Shown here: one piece after another, positions 1-6,615 of the stretch | Position numbering within the stretch: the first letter of the stretch is position 1 | Layout of the letters: every line of letters starts with the position of its first letter | Assembly: GCA_947457745.1 (NCBI GenBank) | Contig: CANGWT010000077.1 | Span: 1-7,540, forward strand | DNA: 7,540 bases | Direction: 5' to 3' | DNA from: Burkholderiaceae bacterium | GTDB lineage: Bacteria > Pseudomonadota > Gammaproteobacteria > Burkholderiales > Burkholderiaceae | Made by a program: the position numbers and the translations under genes | The notes under the pieces: generated by a model | What the model was told of the DNA's origin: nothing | Seen by the model: the letters and a program-made list of their open reading frames with translations, nothing else | The model's database searches: none

Positions 1-54
1 ATCGAACTTGGCTTCAAGGCGAAGCTTATCGAGAAAATTAACCTTTATTTCCAT
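1..54 (-). CDS. OsmC/YcaO-domain protein, N-terminal fragment (runs off left edge)
   Basis: Only the first 18 codons are present, read from an ATG at 54-52: MEIKVNFLDKLRLEAKFD. This matches my memory of the start of proteobacterial proteins that fuse an N-terminal OsmC-like domain to a C-terminal YcaO domain (about 730 residues). OsmC proteins reduce peroxides through cysteines. YcaO domains are ATP-dependent enzymes that activate peptide backbones, some acting with partner proteins on ribosomal protein S12. None of those domains lies in this window, so the function is inferred from the N-terminus alone. The start is supported by the clean ATG and the conserved-looking first residues; a weak GGA about 12 nt upstream is the only Shine-Dalgarno candidate. 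It follows ntrX on the same strand after a 107-nt gap, so it may have its own promoter (see 70-97) or be read through from the operon. Confidence 0.55.
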   Translation of the reverse strand, partial: MEIKVNFLDKLRLEAKFD

Positions 55-69
55 GGGAGCAATTCCGAA

Positions 70-97
70 ATCATATGTGCGCTATTATCCGTCGCAA
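70..97 (-). promoter_or_regulatory. Candidate sigma-70 promoter before the OsmC/YcaO gene
   Basis: Read on the minus strand, TTGCGA (97-92, four of six matches to TTGACA) is followed after 16 nt by TATGAT (75-70, five of six matches to TATAAT). It sits between the end of ntrX and the start of the OsmC/YcaO gene. Transcription would begin near 63, leaving a leader of only about 9 nt before the ATG at 54, which is short. This is a consensus match by eye with no supporting data; the gene may instead be transcribed from the operon upstream. Confidence 0.25.
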
Positions 98-161
98 CGG
101 CGATGCTGTGGGCCGCATCAACAAGCTCAAACATTAATGGCCCCAATGGCAAGGCGCCCTA

Positions 162-839
162 TTATTCAGCCTTATTGCGCGAAGTATCGATTCCTAAAGC
201 CTTTAGCTTGCGATATAGATGGGTCCGCTCTAGGCCAGTGTATTCAGAAATTTTGGTCATGCTGCCACCCATGATGATCATTTGATGCTCGAAGTACGCT
301 TTTTCGAACAAGTCCCTGGCCTCACGAAGCGGCAAATCAAAATAGGTTTTTGCAATTCCGCTGATGTACTCCCCGCTCTGAACTTGTGAGACTTGCTCGC
401 TGACTACCGCTTTAGGGCTAGGGCTTGATGAGGAAACTGCGGATATTTTTTCTTCGGCGAGCTCAACATACTTAGGTGAACTTTCTAGAGCCTTGCTAAC
501 CGTCTTGAGTAACTTTTGAAGTGCAATCGGCTTTTCTAAGAAATTGAGTGCCCCTATACGCGTAGCTTCAACGGCTGTATCAATCGTGGCATGTCCTGAC
601 ATCATCACCACAGGCATAGTGAGCTGCCCAGTCTTAGACCACTCTTTTAATAAAGTAATGCCGTCAACATCTGGCATCCAAATATCAAGCAAGACAAGGT
701 CTGGGCGCATTTGCTCACGAATTGTACGAGCCTGCATAGCGCTCTCAGCGGCATACACAGTGTGGCCCTCATCCGTCAGGATCTCATTGAGAAGCTCACG
801 AATTCCCATCTCATCGTCGACCACCAAAATACTTGCCAT
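162..839 (-). CDS. ntrX: NtrX-like response regulator lacking the AAA+ domain
   Basis: This 225-residue response regulator is the likely cytoplasmic partner of the NtrY kinase encoded 2 nt upstream. Residues 1-120 form a receiver domain: acidic pair D8-D9, phosphoacceptor D52 in LLDIWMPDVDG, switch serine S81 in MMSGHAT, and conserved lysine K103 in FLEKPI. A serine-rich linker follows (about 133-160). Residues 167-214 look like the end of NtrX: the DLPLREARDLFEKAY helix, then a Fis-type helix-turn-helix (GGSMTKISEYTGLERTHLYR). Full NtrX proteins are about 450 residues and carry a central AAA+ ATPase that drives sigma-54 RNA polymerase; here the receiver runs through the linker straight into the DNA-binding end. 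It is therefore expected to act as an ordinary repressor or activator, in the manner of the RegA/PrrA type, which is the main alternative name. AAGAGG stands about 10 nt before the ATG. The gene ends in tandem stops, TAA then TAG. Confidence 0.85.
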   Translation of the reverse strand: MASILVVDDEMGIRELLNEILTDEGHTVYAAESAMQARTIREQMRPDLVLLDIWMPDVDGITLLKEWSKTGQLTMPVVMMSGHATIDTAVEATRIGALNFLEKPIALQKLLKTVSKALESSPKYVELAEEKISAVSSSSPSPKAVVSEQVSQVQSGEYISGIAKTYFDLPLREARDLFEKAYFEHQMIIMGGSMTKISEYTGLERTHLYRKLKALGIDTSRNKAE

Positions 840-841
840 TC

Positions 842-3136
842 TTACGCTGCCTCTTTTGCCAGATTCATAAACAAAATTGATACTTGCGCACCGATCACCT
901 CATTCGCCCGCATGCGGTTCCGAACTTCAATTTTGGCGCCGTGATCATCTACGATTTTCTTCACCACTGCCAGTCCCAATCCAGTGCCCTTACTCTTCGT
1001 TGTTACGTAGGGCTCGAAGGCTCTTGCCAATATCTTAGCTGGAAAACCTGAACCACTATCACTTATTGTTAAACGTACCGCATTTTGTGGGACGCCATTC
1101 AATTCGCCATAAGACACTAATTCTGTTTTTACTTCAATCGGCTCAGATTGATGAACCCCCTCAAGGGTAGCATCTTGGGCATTTTGCAAAAGATTATGAA
1201 TAATCTGTCTGAGTTGAGTAGGGTCGCCCATAATATTTGGAGAGTGTGGGTCAAGCTGGGTCTTTATAGGGCTTCCTTCATACAAACCCAGAATCTCTTG
1301 AGTCAAAGTATTGATCGAAAGGGGCTTCAGTTGCGGACTTGGCGTCTTAGCAAATTCCCTGAAGTCATTCACCATTTGTTTCATAGCCTGCACCTGCCCA
1401 ATGATGGTTCCCGTACTACGATTCATCATCTCTTCCTGCTCAGGACTCAACTTGCCGGCCAGCTTATGCTGCAGCCTCTCTGCTGAGAGCTGTATGGGGG
1501 TTAGTGGGTTCTTAATCTCATGGGCTAGACGTCTAGCAACCTCACTCCAGGCAATAGAGCGCTGGGCACTTACAACGTCAGTGATGTCGTCAAATACCAC
1601 CATGCGCAAATCTGCCGTCAATTCAGTCCCACGAACAAACAAAGTAACACCGGGCTCATTTTCAAACTCATTTGTACTGTGAAGCTGAATCTGTTTTTGC
1701 CATACTGGCGCCGATGTATTTTTATCTTTTACCGCCTGACCGTTCTCTCCGCCAACGGCCAGCTTTATAGTAGCAAAACCCTCTTTAATGGCTTGCTCAA
1801 ACTCAACAAGAGTAGGGCTATCGCCTAAAGGACGCCCATCCATTTGCGTTAAATCTTGCCCAAAAATGCGATCGGCGCCGGCATTGCTTGAAACCATATT
1901 GAAGTTTTTATCAAAGATACAAACTCCGGCAGTTAAATTACCCAACACTGTTTCCAAAAAAGATTTGGATTCTTGTAGGGAGGCTCTGGTGTCAGCAAGC
2001 TGACGGGTCATCACATTAAATTGACGCGTCAACATTCCCAACTCATCGCCAGTATCCAACTCAGGTTTAGGCGATAAATCGCCCTGCGCAACAGCCTGGG
2101 TTCCTTGTAAAAGTATCAGCAGGGGCCGGGCCAACTGACGACCCAGAATTAAAGCTAATGTAACAGCAACAAATAAAGCAAAGAACAAGGTTAATGTCAG
2201 CGTACCCACAAACATTTTTCGTAAACCAGTCCGACCCAAGGACTTCTCTTGATAGTCACCATAGGCAGACTCAACCGCAATAATATTCTTAGCCAACGGT
2301 CCAGGAATGAATCGCACTAACTGTAAAAAATATTTATCTTCTATATCTTTACCGGAAGCCTGTTTTTTACGAATAATCGGCACAATCGCCCTTACTCGAT
2401 AACCGCGTTGACCACCATCCACTTCAATTTGATCTATAAAGGTAGCGCCCTTCTTTTTAAATACATCTGCAATCACATCGGGGCTAGGCGCAGGAAAATA
2501 TTTGTTGGGTCGTGACTCGCTGGTCAATATCAGGCTACGCTGAATATTAAACAGGCTAACCTCTTGAATACCAAATTGATTACGGGCTTTCATCACTATG
2601 GCTGCAACCTGCTCTGAACTGGTGCCCGGGGGAACTGCAACTATTTGTTCGGCAATAAAGTTTCCTTCAAACAGAATTTCTTCTTGGGCAACCCGCAAGG
2701 TAACTCGCCCTAATTCAAGTCCTGCATCTAGTGCGGACTCCACCTGAACATCAAACCAGGTTTCAATACTACGCGACACAAACTGTAGAGAAACTCCATA
2801 CAAAATTAATCCTGGGACAACGCCAACTAAAGCAAAAATCATTGCTAACTTTGCTACTAGGCGCGTTCCAAATCGGCCCTTACGCCAACGAATCGCAATC
2901 ACAATCACTAAGGTCAAAATGACCAAGGTCAGACAAATTCCAATCACTACATTGGCTGCATAAAGCCAAATAAAGTAGTTATCAAAAAACTCGGTATTCG
3001 ATGTTGCAATTGATAAGAGTGCCAATAATAAAAGCGCAAAGGCGCCAATTAGCGCCATAGCCGTGGGCAAGGCACGCCTTTTCCAGGCGTCTTTCTCAAA
3101 AGCATTTGACCCAATGAAGTCTAAAGATATCTTCAT
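842..3136 (-). CDS. ntrY: NtrY-family membrane sensor histidine kinase
   Basis: This is a 764-residue inner-membrane sensor kinase of the NtrY type. Hydrophobic segments at about 24-46, 55-83 and 91-116 are followed by a large loop (about 117-308), probably periplasmic, and a fourth segment at about 309-331. A HAMP linker (about 332-385), a PAS domain (about 390-525) and the kinase core complete it. The phosphorylated histidine is H539 in RRLAHEIKNPLTPIQ. The ATP-binding domain shows the N box (HNLLQNAQDA, N648 and N652), the G1 box DSGSGFP (693-699), and FEPYVTTK followed by GTGLGL (717-722). All catalytic motifs are intact and the length is normal. Its start overlaps the stop of the DUF4390 gene (ATGA), and no purine-rich Shine-Dalgarno precedes it, so translation probably depends on coupling. 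Family members respond to nitrogen, redox or envelope signals; the signal here cannot be read from sequence. The partner is the NtrX-like regulator downstream. Confidence 0.93.
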   Translation of the reverse strand: MKISLDFIGSNAFEKDAWKRRALPTAMALIGAFALLLLALLSIATSNTEFFDNYFIWLYAANVVIGICLTLVILTLVIVIAIRWRKGRFGTRLVAKLAMIFALVGVVPGLILYGVSLQFVSRSIETWFDVQVESALDAGLELGRVTLRVAQEEILFEGNFIAEQIVAVPPGTSSEQVAAIVMKARNQFGIQEVSLFNIQRSLILTSESRPNKYFPAPSPDVIADVFKKKGATFIDQIEVDGGQRGYRVRAIVPIIRKKQASGKDIEDKYFLQLVRFIPGPLAKNIIAVESAYGDYQEKSLGRTGLRKMFVGTLTLTLFFALFVAVTLALILGRQLARPLLILLQGTQAVAQGDLSPKPELDTGDELGMLTRQFNVMTRQLADTRASLQESKSFLETVLGNLTAGVCIFDKNFNMVSSNAGADRIFGQDLTQMDGRPLGDSPTLVEFEQAIKEGFATIKLAVGGENGQAVKDKNTSAPVWQKQIQLHSTNEFENEPGVTLFVRGTELTADLRMVVFDDITDVVSAQRSIAWSEVARRLAHEIKNPLTPIQLSAERLQHKLAGKLSPEQEEMMNRSTGTIIGQVQAMKQMVNDFREFAKTPSPQLKPLSINTLTQEILGLYEGSPIKTQLDPHSPNIMGDPTQLRQIIHNLLQNAQDATLEGVHQSEPIEVKTELVSYGELNGVPQNAVRLTISDSGSGFPAKILARAFEPYVTTKSKGTGLGLAVVKKIVDDHGAKIEVRNRMRANEVIGAQVSILFMNLAKEAA

Positions 3137-3714
3137 CGTTTAATAAAATTAGGGCCATTTGGTGAAAACGGAAAGCGCACCCAATCGCTTGTGATATTCC
3201 AATCGCGATTGTTGAGCGCATTTACCTGCAACGGCTTGGGTAGCTTACCTAAATCTAAGCTCATTCTTAAGGCTGCAGTGTAAGACTTGCTCGAATCAAT
3301 CTGGCCGGCATCAATTACTCGCCAATCCCCGATACTGCCCACAGCCTGCAAAGCCTCAAATATCGTGTTTGCAGAAAAAGCAAAGCCTTCAGAAGCAATA
3401 CGGTATTGCTGAGTCATTGGCTGATAAGAGAGGCGGGTTGACCGTTGTGCAAGCGCAGACTTTTCATCAAACCAGTACCAACGCGAACGCGTTAAATCAA
3501 ACTCAGTTTGAAAATATAAAACAACGCCTTTTTGAACGGCATCTTCTAAACCCGGCGTTAACTCAATCTTAAATGTGGCATTCAGAAGCCAATCGTTATC
3601 CACCCGCTCCAGATCGGCAGTTTTGAGCTTGATTCCCTCTGCTCTCGCCGCTGCTGAAAATAGGCTCAGAGCAATCAAAATACAAAGAGTGAATTGTTTA
3701 ATGCTTTGGCTCAT
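3133..3714 (-). CDS. Exported DUF4390-family protein
   Basis: This 193-residue protein has a clear signal peptide: K6 near the N-terminus, a hydrophobic core at about 8-20, and an AAARA cleavage site after residue 25. There is no lipobox at the cleavage site, so it should be a soluble periplasmic protein. The mature part resembles the DUF4390 family of betaproteobacteria: a beta-rich domain with LERVDNDWLLNATFKIEL near the start, aromatic RSRWYWFDE at about 76-84, and a C-terminal DWNITSDWVRFPF. The molecular function is unknown. It overlaps rsmB by four bases upstream (ATGA) and ntrY by four bases downstream (ATGA), so it is made in step with both. Being exported and coupled to a kinase with a large periplasmic domain suggests it may modulate NtrY or share its pathway; that is inference. 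The DUF assignment is from memory of the family and its usual place beside rsmB and ntrY. Confidence 0.8.
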   Translation of the reverse strand: MSQSIKQFTLCILIALSLFSAAARAEGIKLKTADLERVDNDWLLNATFKIELTPGLEDAVQKGVVLYFQTEFDLTRSRWYWFDEKSALAQRSTRLSYQPMTQQYRIASEGFAFSANTIFEALQAVGSIGDWRVIDAGQIDSSKSYTAALRMSLDLGKLPKPLQVNALNNRDWNITSDWVRFPFSPNGPNFIKR

Positions 3715-5024
3715 GGCCCATTTTTCTTAAACAAGGCATAGTAAAAACCGTCATTTAGCTCAGCAGGCAAAATTTGCCCGGGCGCACTTAATCGTAATGC
3801 ATCAGTATGCTCTACAGCAAACCACGTAGCCTGCTCCTCGCCTTCCTCTGGGAACACAGAACAAGTCACATACAACAGCGTGCCACCAATCTTCAGAATC
3901 TTCCAGGCTTGCTCCAAAATAGCACGCTGCCTAAGTTGTAAGGCCTTGATGTCCGCCTCACGCCGCAAAAACGGAATGTCAGGGTGCCTTGTAACAATGC
4001 CCGATGCTGAGCAAGGCGCGTCCAAAAGAATTTTGTCGAATAATTTGCCATCCCACCATGCTGCCTTTGAGGCATCACCGCGCACCACACGAACGGCATC
4101 AGAGTGCAGACGTAAGCGGTCTAAGTTACCTCCAATTTTTCCGAGCCGCTCACCATCCAGCTCCAAGGCAGTCATCTCACACTGCGCCAACTCTAGTAAG
4201 TGAGCGGTTTTGCCACCTGGTGCAGCGCAGGCATCCAATATGCGTTCACCCGGTTTCGGATCTAGCAATACAGCCGCAATTTGTGCCCCCGCATCTTGAA
4301 CAGAAACTGCACCACTATAAAAGCCTGGTAAATCTGAAACTGGCACCGCCTCGTGTAATAACAAAGCAGAATCTAATGTAACCCCAGCAACACTATCAAT
4401 TGGTTCGGCTGCGATACCAGCCTGATGCAATAACTCCTGGTATTCCTTGCGCGTATATTGTTTAACATTCACCCGCAAAATCAAAGGTGCCCGCTGAGCC
4501 TGCTGAATCAGCATAGCTTGCCAAGTCTTTGAATAATTTCGCTTCAAACTAGCCCGCCACCAGGGCGGGAAAAACATGGGAATGGGATCTGGCGGGTAAG
4601 GCTTTTCGTTCTGAGCCTGAACTGCGAGGCTCACCTTACGAAGCACTGCATTCACCAGGCCCTTGGCATACATTGTGGGCTCATATTCACTACAAGCTTT
4701 TACAGCTTGGTCCACGATTGTATGTGCTGCATAACCCTTGCCAGCGGATCCGTCCTGCAAAAATAAAGCAATCGCAACGCTTAATAAGTGCTCTACTTCT
4801 AGTGGCGGTGTCTTTGGAATAAATTGCTGAATGAATTCATGTGATCTCACCCACTTACGCAAGGCATCAAACGTGAGGCTTTGCACAATAGGCCGCTCAT
4901 GGGCGTCTAGCTGATCTAACACTTCGGTGAGCGATCGACCTACCATCACTTCACCAATTGCTTGCGCAGAAATGGTGATTGCCTCTGATAGCGGAAGACT
5001 GCGTGGTGTTTTTTGATCGGTCAA
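3711..5024 (-). CDS. rsmB: 16S rRNA (cytosine-967-C5)-methyltransferase RsmB
   Basis: RsmB (Sun/Fmu) methylates C967 of 16S rRNA (E. coli numbering), using S-adenosylmethionine, before the 30S subunit is complete. The 437 residues show an N-terminal NusB-like RNA-binding domain (about 12-140), a linker, and the methyltransferase domain (about 170-435). Motif I is DACAAPGGKT (264-273). Motif IV is DAPCSASG (335-342) with C338, and motif VI is TCSVFPEE (387-394) with C388; these give the paired cysteines of RNA m5C methyltransferases, C388 being the expected nucleophile. The length matches the family. The start is a TTG at 5024-5022: no ATG or GTG lies in frame before an upstream stop, the next ATG (residue 27) would cut into the domain, and AAGAAAGA sits at a suitable distance. 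It begins 1 nt after the fmt stop and its own stop overlaps the DUF4390 start, so coupling on both sides is likely. Confidence 0.95.
   Translation of the reverse strand: MTDQKTPRSLPLSEAITISAQAIGEVMVGRSLTEVLDQLDAHERPIVQSLTFDALRKWVRSHEFIQQFIPKTPPLEVEHLLSVAIALFLQDGSAGKGYAAHTIVDQAVKACSEYEPTMYAKGLVNAVLRKVSLAVQAQNEKPYPPDPIPMFFPPWWRASLKRNYSKTWQAMLIQQAQRAPLILRVNVKQYTRKEYQELLHQAGIAAEPIDSVAGVTLDSALLLHEAVPVSDLPGFYSGAVSVQDAGAQIAAVLLDPKPGERILDACAAPGGKTAHLLELAQCEMTALELDGERLGKIGGNLDRLRLHSDAVRVVRGDASKAAWWDGKLFDKILLDAPCSASGIVTRHPDIPFLRREADIKALQLRQRAILEQAWKILKIGGTLLYVTCSVFPEEGEEQATWFAVEHTDALRLSAPGQILPAELNDGFYYALFKKNGP
4553..4569. repeat. Perfect 6-bp inverted repeat inside rsmB
   Basis: CCCGCC and GGCGGG are separated by five bases (ACCAG) on the plus strand. 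In the rsmB mRNA this would form a G+C-rich hairpin, preceded by a run of U, so it is oriented the wrong way to be an intrinsic terminator of the operon. On the plus strand it is followed by A residues. It falls in codons for the FFPPWWRASL stretch of RsmB and may be only a by-product of the protein sequence. Confidence 0.4.
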
Positions 5025-5025
5025 A

Positions 5026-6021
5026 TTAATCTTTCTTGAACTGCATTATTTTTTCCTGCGTACGATAGCTCTGCAAACAAGCACTAGCACCCATCTTTTT
5101 TCCGCCAGGCTTTTGCATTTCTAAGACTTCAATCACGCCCTCTCCGCACTGAACATACACGCCATCTCCACTAAAGTCTAAGACCTGCCCTGGGATGGCA
5201 TCTTGGTTTATGTTCGCCCTGCTGGGCAAACAAGAGTTCCAAAACTTCATTTGCTTGCCATCCAAACTACTGGTGGATCCAGGAAATGGATTGAATGCTC
5301 GAATACGTCGATCGATTTCTATGGCACTTAAATGCCAGTCAATCTCTGCCTCGCTCTTTAATATTTTTTCTGCACAAGTAACTCCCTTCACAGGTTGTGG
5401 AGTTCTTGTGATGCGGATGCCTTCATTTAAATCATTGAGAGTCTTGACCATCAACTCGGCACCTAAGACTGCTAAGCGGTCATGAAGTGATGCGCTAGTT
5501 TCTTGAGGTGTAATTTTTAGATCACTCACTAAAACGGTATCGCCAGTATCGAGGCCCGCATCCATTTGCATGATGCTCACACCTGTATCAGCATCACCAC
5601 TTTCTATGGCGCGCTGTATCGGCGCTGCGCCGCGCCACCTTGGCAGCAAGGAGGCGTGAATATTAAAGCAACCATGCCTCCCGTTCTGAGAGGCAAGATC
5701 AAGAATGGCTTGGGGAAGAATTAATCCGTAAGCAACGACTACCATTGCATCAAAATCAATGCCAGATAAATATTGAAATACCTCTTGCGCTGCTGTTCTT
5801 TTCTGCAAGTCTGCATGGTTCTGTTTGAGCGTTTCAGGCTGCAGCACCGGAATATTTTTCTCTTGTGCAAATACCTTTACAGGACTCGCTTGAAGATGCA
5901 TGCCGCGACCTGCACGTCGATCTGGCTGAGTTAGCGCTAGCACAATTTGATGGCCAGACTTTTCTATTGCACGCATTGCTTGTGCAGCAAACTCCGGGGT
6001 GCCAGCAAAAACAATTTTCAT
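5026..6021 (-). CDS. fmt: Methionyl-tRNA formyltransferase
   Basis: Fmt transfers a formyl group from 10-formyl-tetrahydrofolate to the amino group of methionyl-initiator tRNA. The 331 residues start with MKIVFAGTPEFA, the classic N-terminal strand of the formyltransferase fold. TQPDRRAGRG (31-40) and SPVKVFA (46-52) follow, the former in the loop region that contacts tRNA. The active-site block FNIHASLLPRWRGAAPIQ carries N120 and H122, and D158 in GLDTGD lies 36 residues after the histidine, as in E. coli Fmt. A C-terminal tRNA-binding domain starts near 215, with IRAFNPFPG at 240-248. Compared with E. coli Fmt as I remember it, there is about 11 extra residues between QPETL and MVVVAYG, outside the active site. 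The ATG lies 7 nt after the def stop without a strong ribosome binding site, suggesting coupling to def, whose product removes the same formyl group. Confidence 0.96.
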   Translation of the reverse strand: MKIVFAGTPEFAAQAMRAIEKSGHQIVLALTQPDRRAGRGMHLQASPVKVFAQEKNIPVLQPETLKQNHADLQKRTAAQEVFQYLSGIDFDAMVVVAYGLILPQAILDLASQNGRHGCFNIHASLLPRWRGAAPIQRAIESGDADTGVSIMQMDAGLDTGDTVLVSDLKITPQETSASLHDRLAVLGAELMVKTLNDLNEGIRITRTPQPVKGVTCAEKILKSEAEIDWHLSAIEIDRRIRAFNPFPGSTSSLDGKQMKFWNSCLPSRANINQDAIPGQVLDFSGDGVYVQCGEGVIEVLEMQKPGGKKMGASACLQSYRTQEKIMQFKKD

Positions 6022-6024
6022 TGG

Positions 6025-6035
6025 GCGCTTAGCGC
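6025..6035. repeat. Small palindrome at the def-fmt junction
   Basis: GCGCT-T-AGCGC is a perfect odd palindrome spanning the def stop codon. In the mRNA it reads GCGC-TAA-GCGC, a potential four-pair hairpin with the def stop codon in its loop, ending 4 nt before the fmt ATG. It could affect access of ribosomes to fmt, but a four-pair stem with a three-base loop is weak. It may be chance. Confidence 0.35.
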
Positions 6036-6544
6036 TCGCCTACTAATTCTTTTGCGCGTTTTTTCATTTTGAGAGAAATACGAGTACGCTTCAACATAGA
6101 GAGGTACTCAACAAATACCTTGCCTTGCAAGTGATCCATCTCGTGCTGCAAACAAACTGATAGCAAGCCGTCTGCCTCTACTTCAAATTCTTTGCCATTG
6201 ATATCGAGCGCCTTGACTCGTATGATTGCTGGGCGATCTACTTCATCAAAATATTCGGGTACAGAGAGGCAGCCCTCACGCCAAGATTTTTTTTCTGGGC
6301 TTGCCCAAACCAATTCTGGATTAATGAACACCATTAATTGATCCTGATTGTCTGAAATATCAATCACCACTATGCGCTCATGAACATCCACCTGGGTTGC
6401 AGCTAAGCCAACCCCCGGGGCCTCGTACATTGTCTCGGCCATATCGGCAACAATTTTTTTGATGCGTGCATCCACCTGCGCTACGGGTTTGGCAACCTTA
6501 TGCAGGCGTGGATCTGGATAACAAAGGACGGTTAATAAAGCCAT
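6029..6544 (-). CDS. def: Peptide deformylase
   Basis: Def removes the N-formyl group from the first methionine of nascent proteins at the ribosome, using a bound metal (usually Fe2+). The 171 residues contain all three family motifs: GVGLAATQ (44-51), EGCLS (90-94) with metal ligand C92, and QHEMDH (133-138) with metal ligands H134 and H138 and catalytic E135. I start at the ATG at 6544-6542, giving MALLTVLCYPDPRLHKVAKPV, the usual beginning for this family. An in-frame TTG at 6559 would add five residues (TTG then DNSD) but has no better ribosome binding site. Def heads the minus-strand gene run and is divergent from dprA. It is followed 7 nt later by fmt, the standard pairing of the formylation cycle. 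The ribosome binding site is weak; a candidate promoter placed unusually close to the ATG is listed at 6551-6579. Confidence 0.96.
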   Translation of the reverse strand: MALLTVLCYPDPRLHKVAKPVAQVDARIKKIVADMAETMYEAPGVGLAATQVDVHERIVVIDISDNQDQLMVFINPELVWASPEKKSWREGCLSVPEYFDEVDRPAIIRVKALDINGKEFEVEADGLLSVCLQHEMDHLQGKVFVEYLSMLKRTRISLKMKKRAKELVGER

Positions 6545-6550
6545 ATCGGA

Positions 6551-6579
6551 ATTATCCAACAGAGTAATCAGGCTGTCCC
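6551..6579 (-). promoter_or_regulatory. Candidate promoter for the def operon
   Basis: On the minus strand GGGACA (6579-6574, four of six to TTGACA) is spaced 17 nt from GATAAT (6556-6551, five of six to TATAAT). Only 6 nt separate the -10 box from the def ATG, so transcription would start at or next to the A of the start codon, giving a leaderless message. A second candidate, TTGAGC (6606-6601) with TATCGG (6583-6578) at 17 nt spacing, would give a leader of about 30 nt but matches less well. Both were found by eye. The 71-nt gap to the divergent dprA (6545-6615) must hold start signals for both directions; I saw no convincing pair for dprA. Confidence 0.3.
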
Positions 6580-6615
6580 GATAGTTCTTTACAGCCCTAT
6601 GCTCAAAATTGCTTT

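Noticed and set aside
1..285. Plus-strand frame open from the left edge to 285
   Set aside because: It is antisense to the end of ntrX and to the OsmC/YcaO start, has no recognisable protein content and no ribosome binding site.
1148..1682. Two overlapping plus-strand ORFs of 112 and 123 codons inside ntrY
   Set aside because: They are antisense to the well-conserved kinase core, and their translations look like no known domain.
3880..4381. Plus- and minus-strand ORFs overlapping rsmB
   Set aside because: They are shadows of the methyltransferase domain, whose motifs I, IV and VI fix the real frame.
5610..5640. G+C-rich inverted repeats (GGCGC/GCGCC) within fmt
   Set aside because: They coincide with codons for the conserved RWRGAAPIQ block, which explains them.
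6545..6559. Five-residue N-terminal extension of Def from a TTG at 6559
   Set aside because: The ATG at 6544 gives the usual family start MALLTVL; the TTG has no better ribosome binding site.
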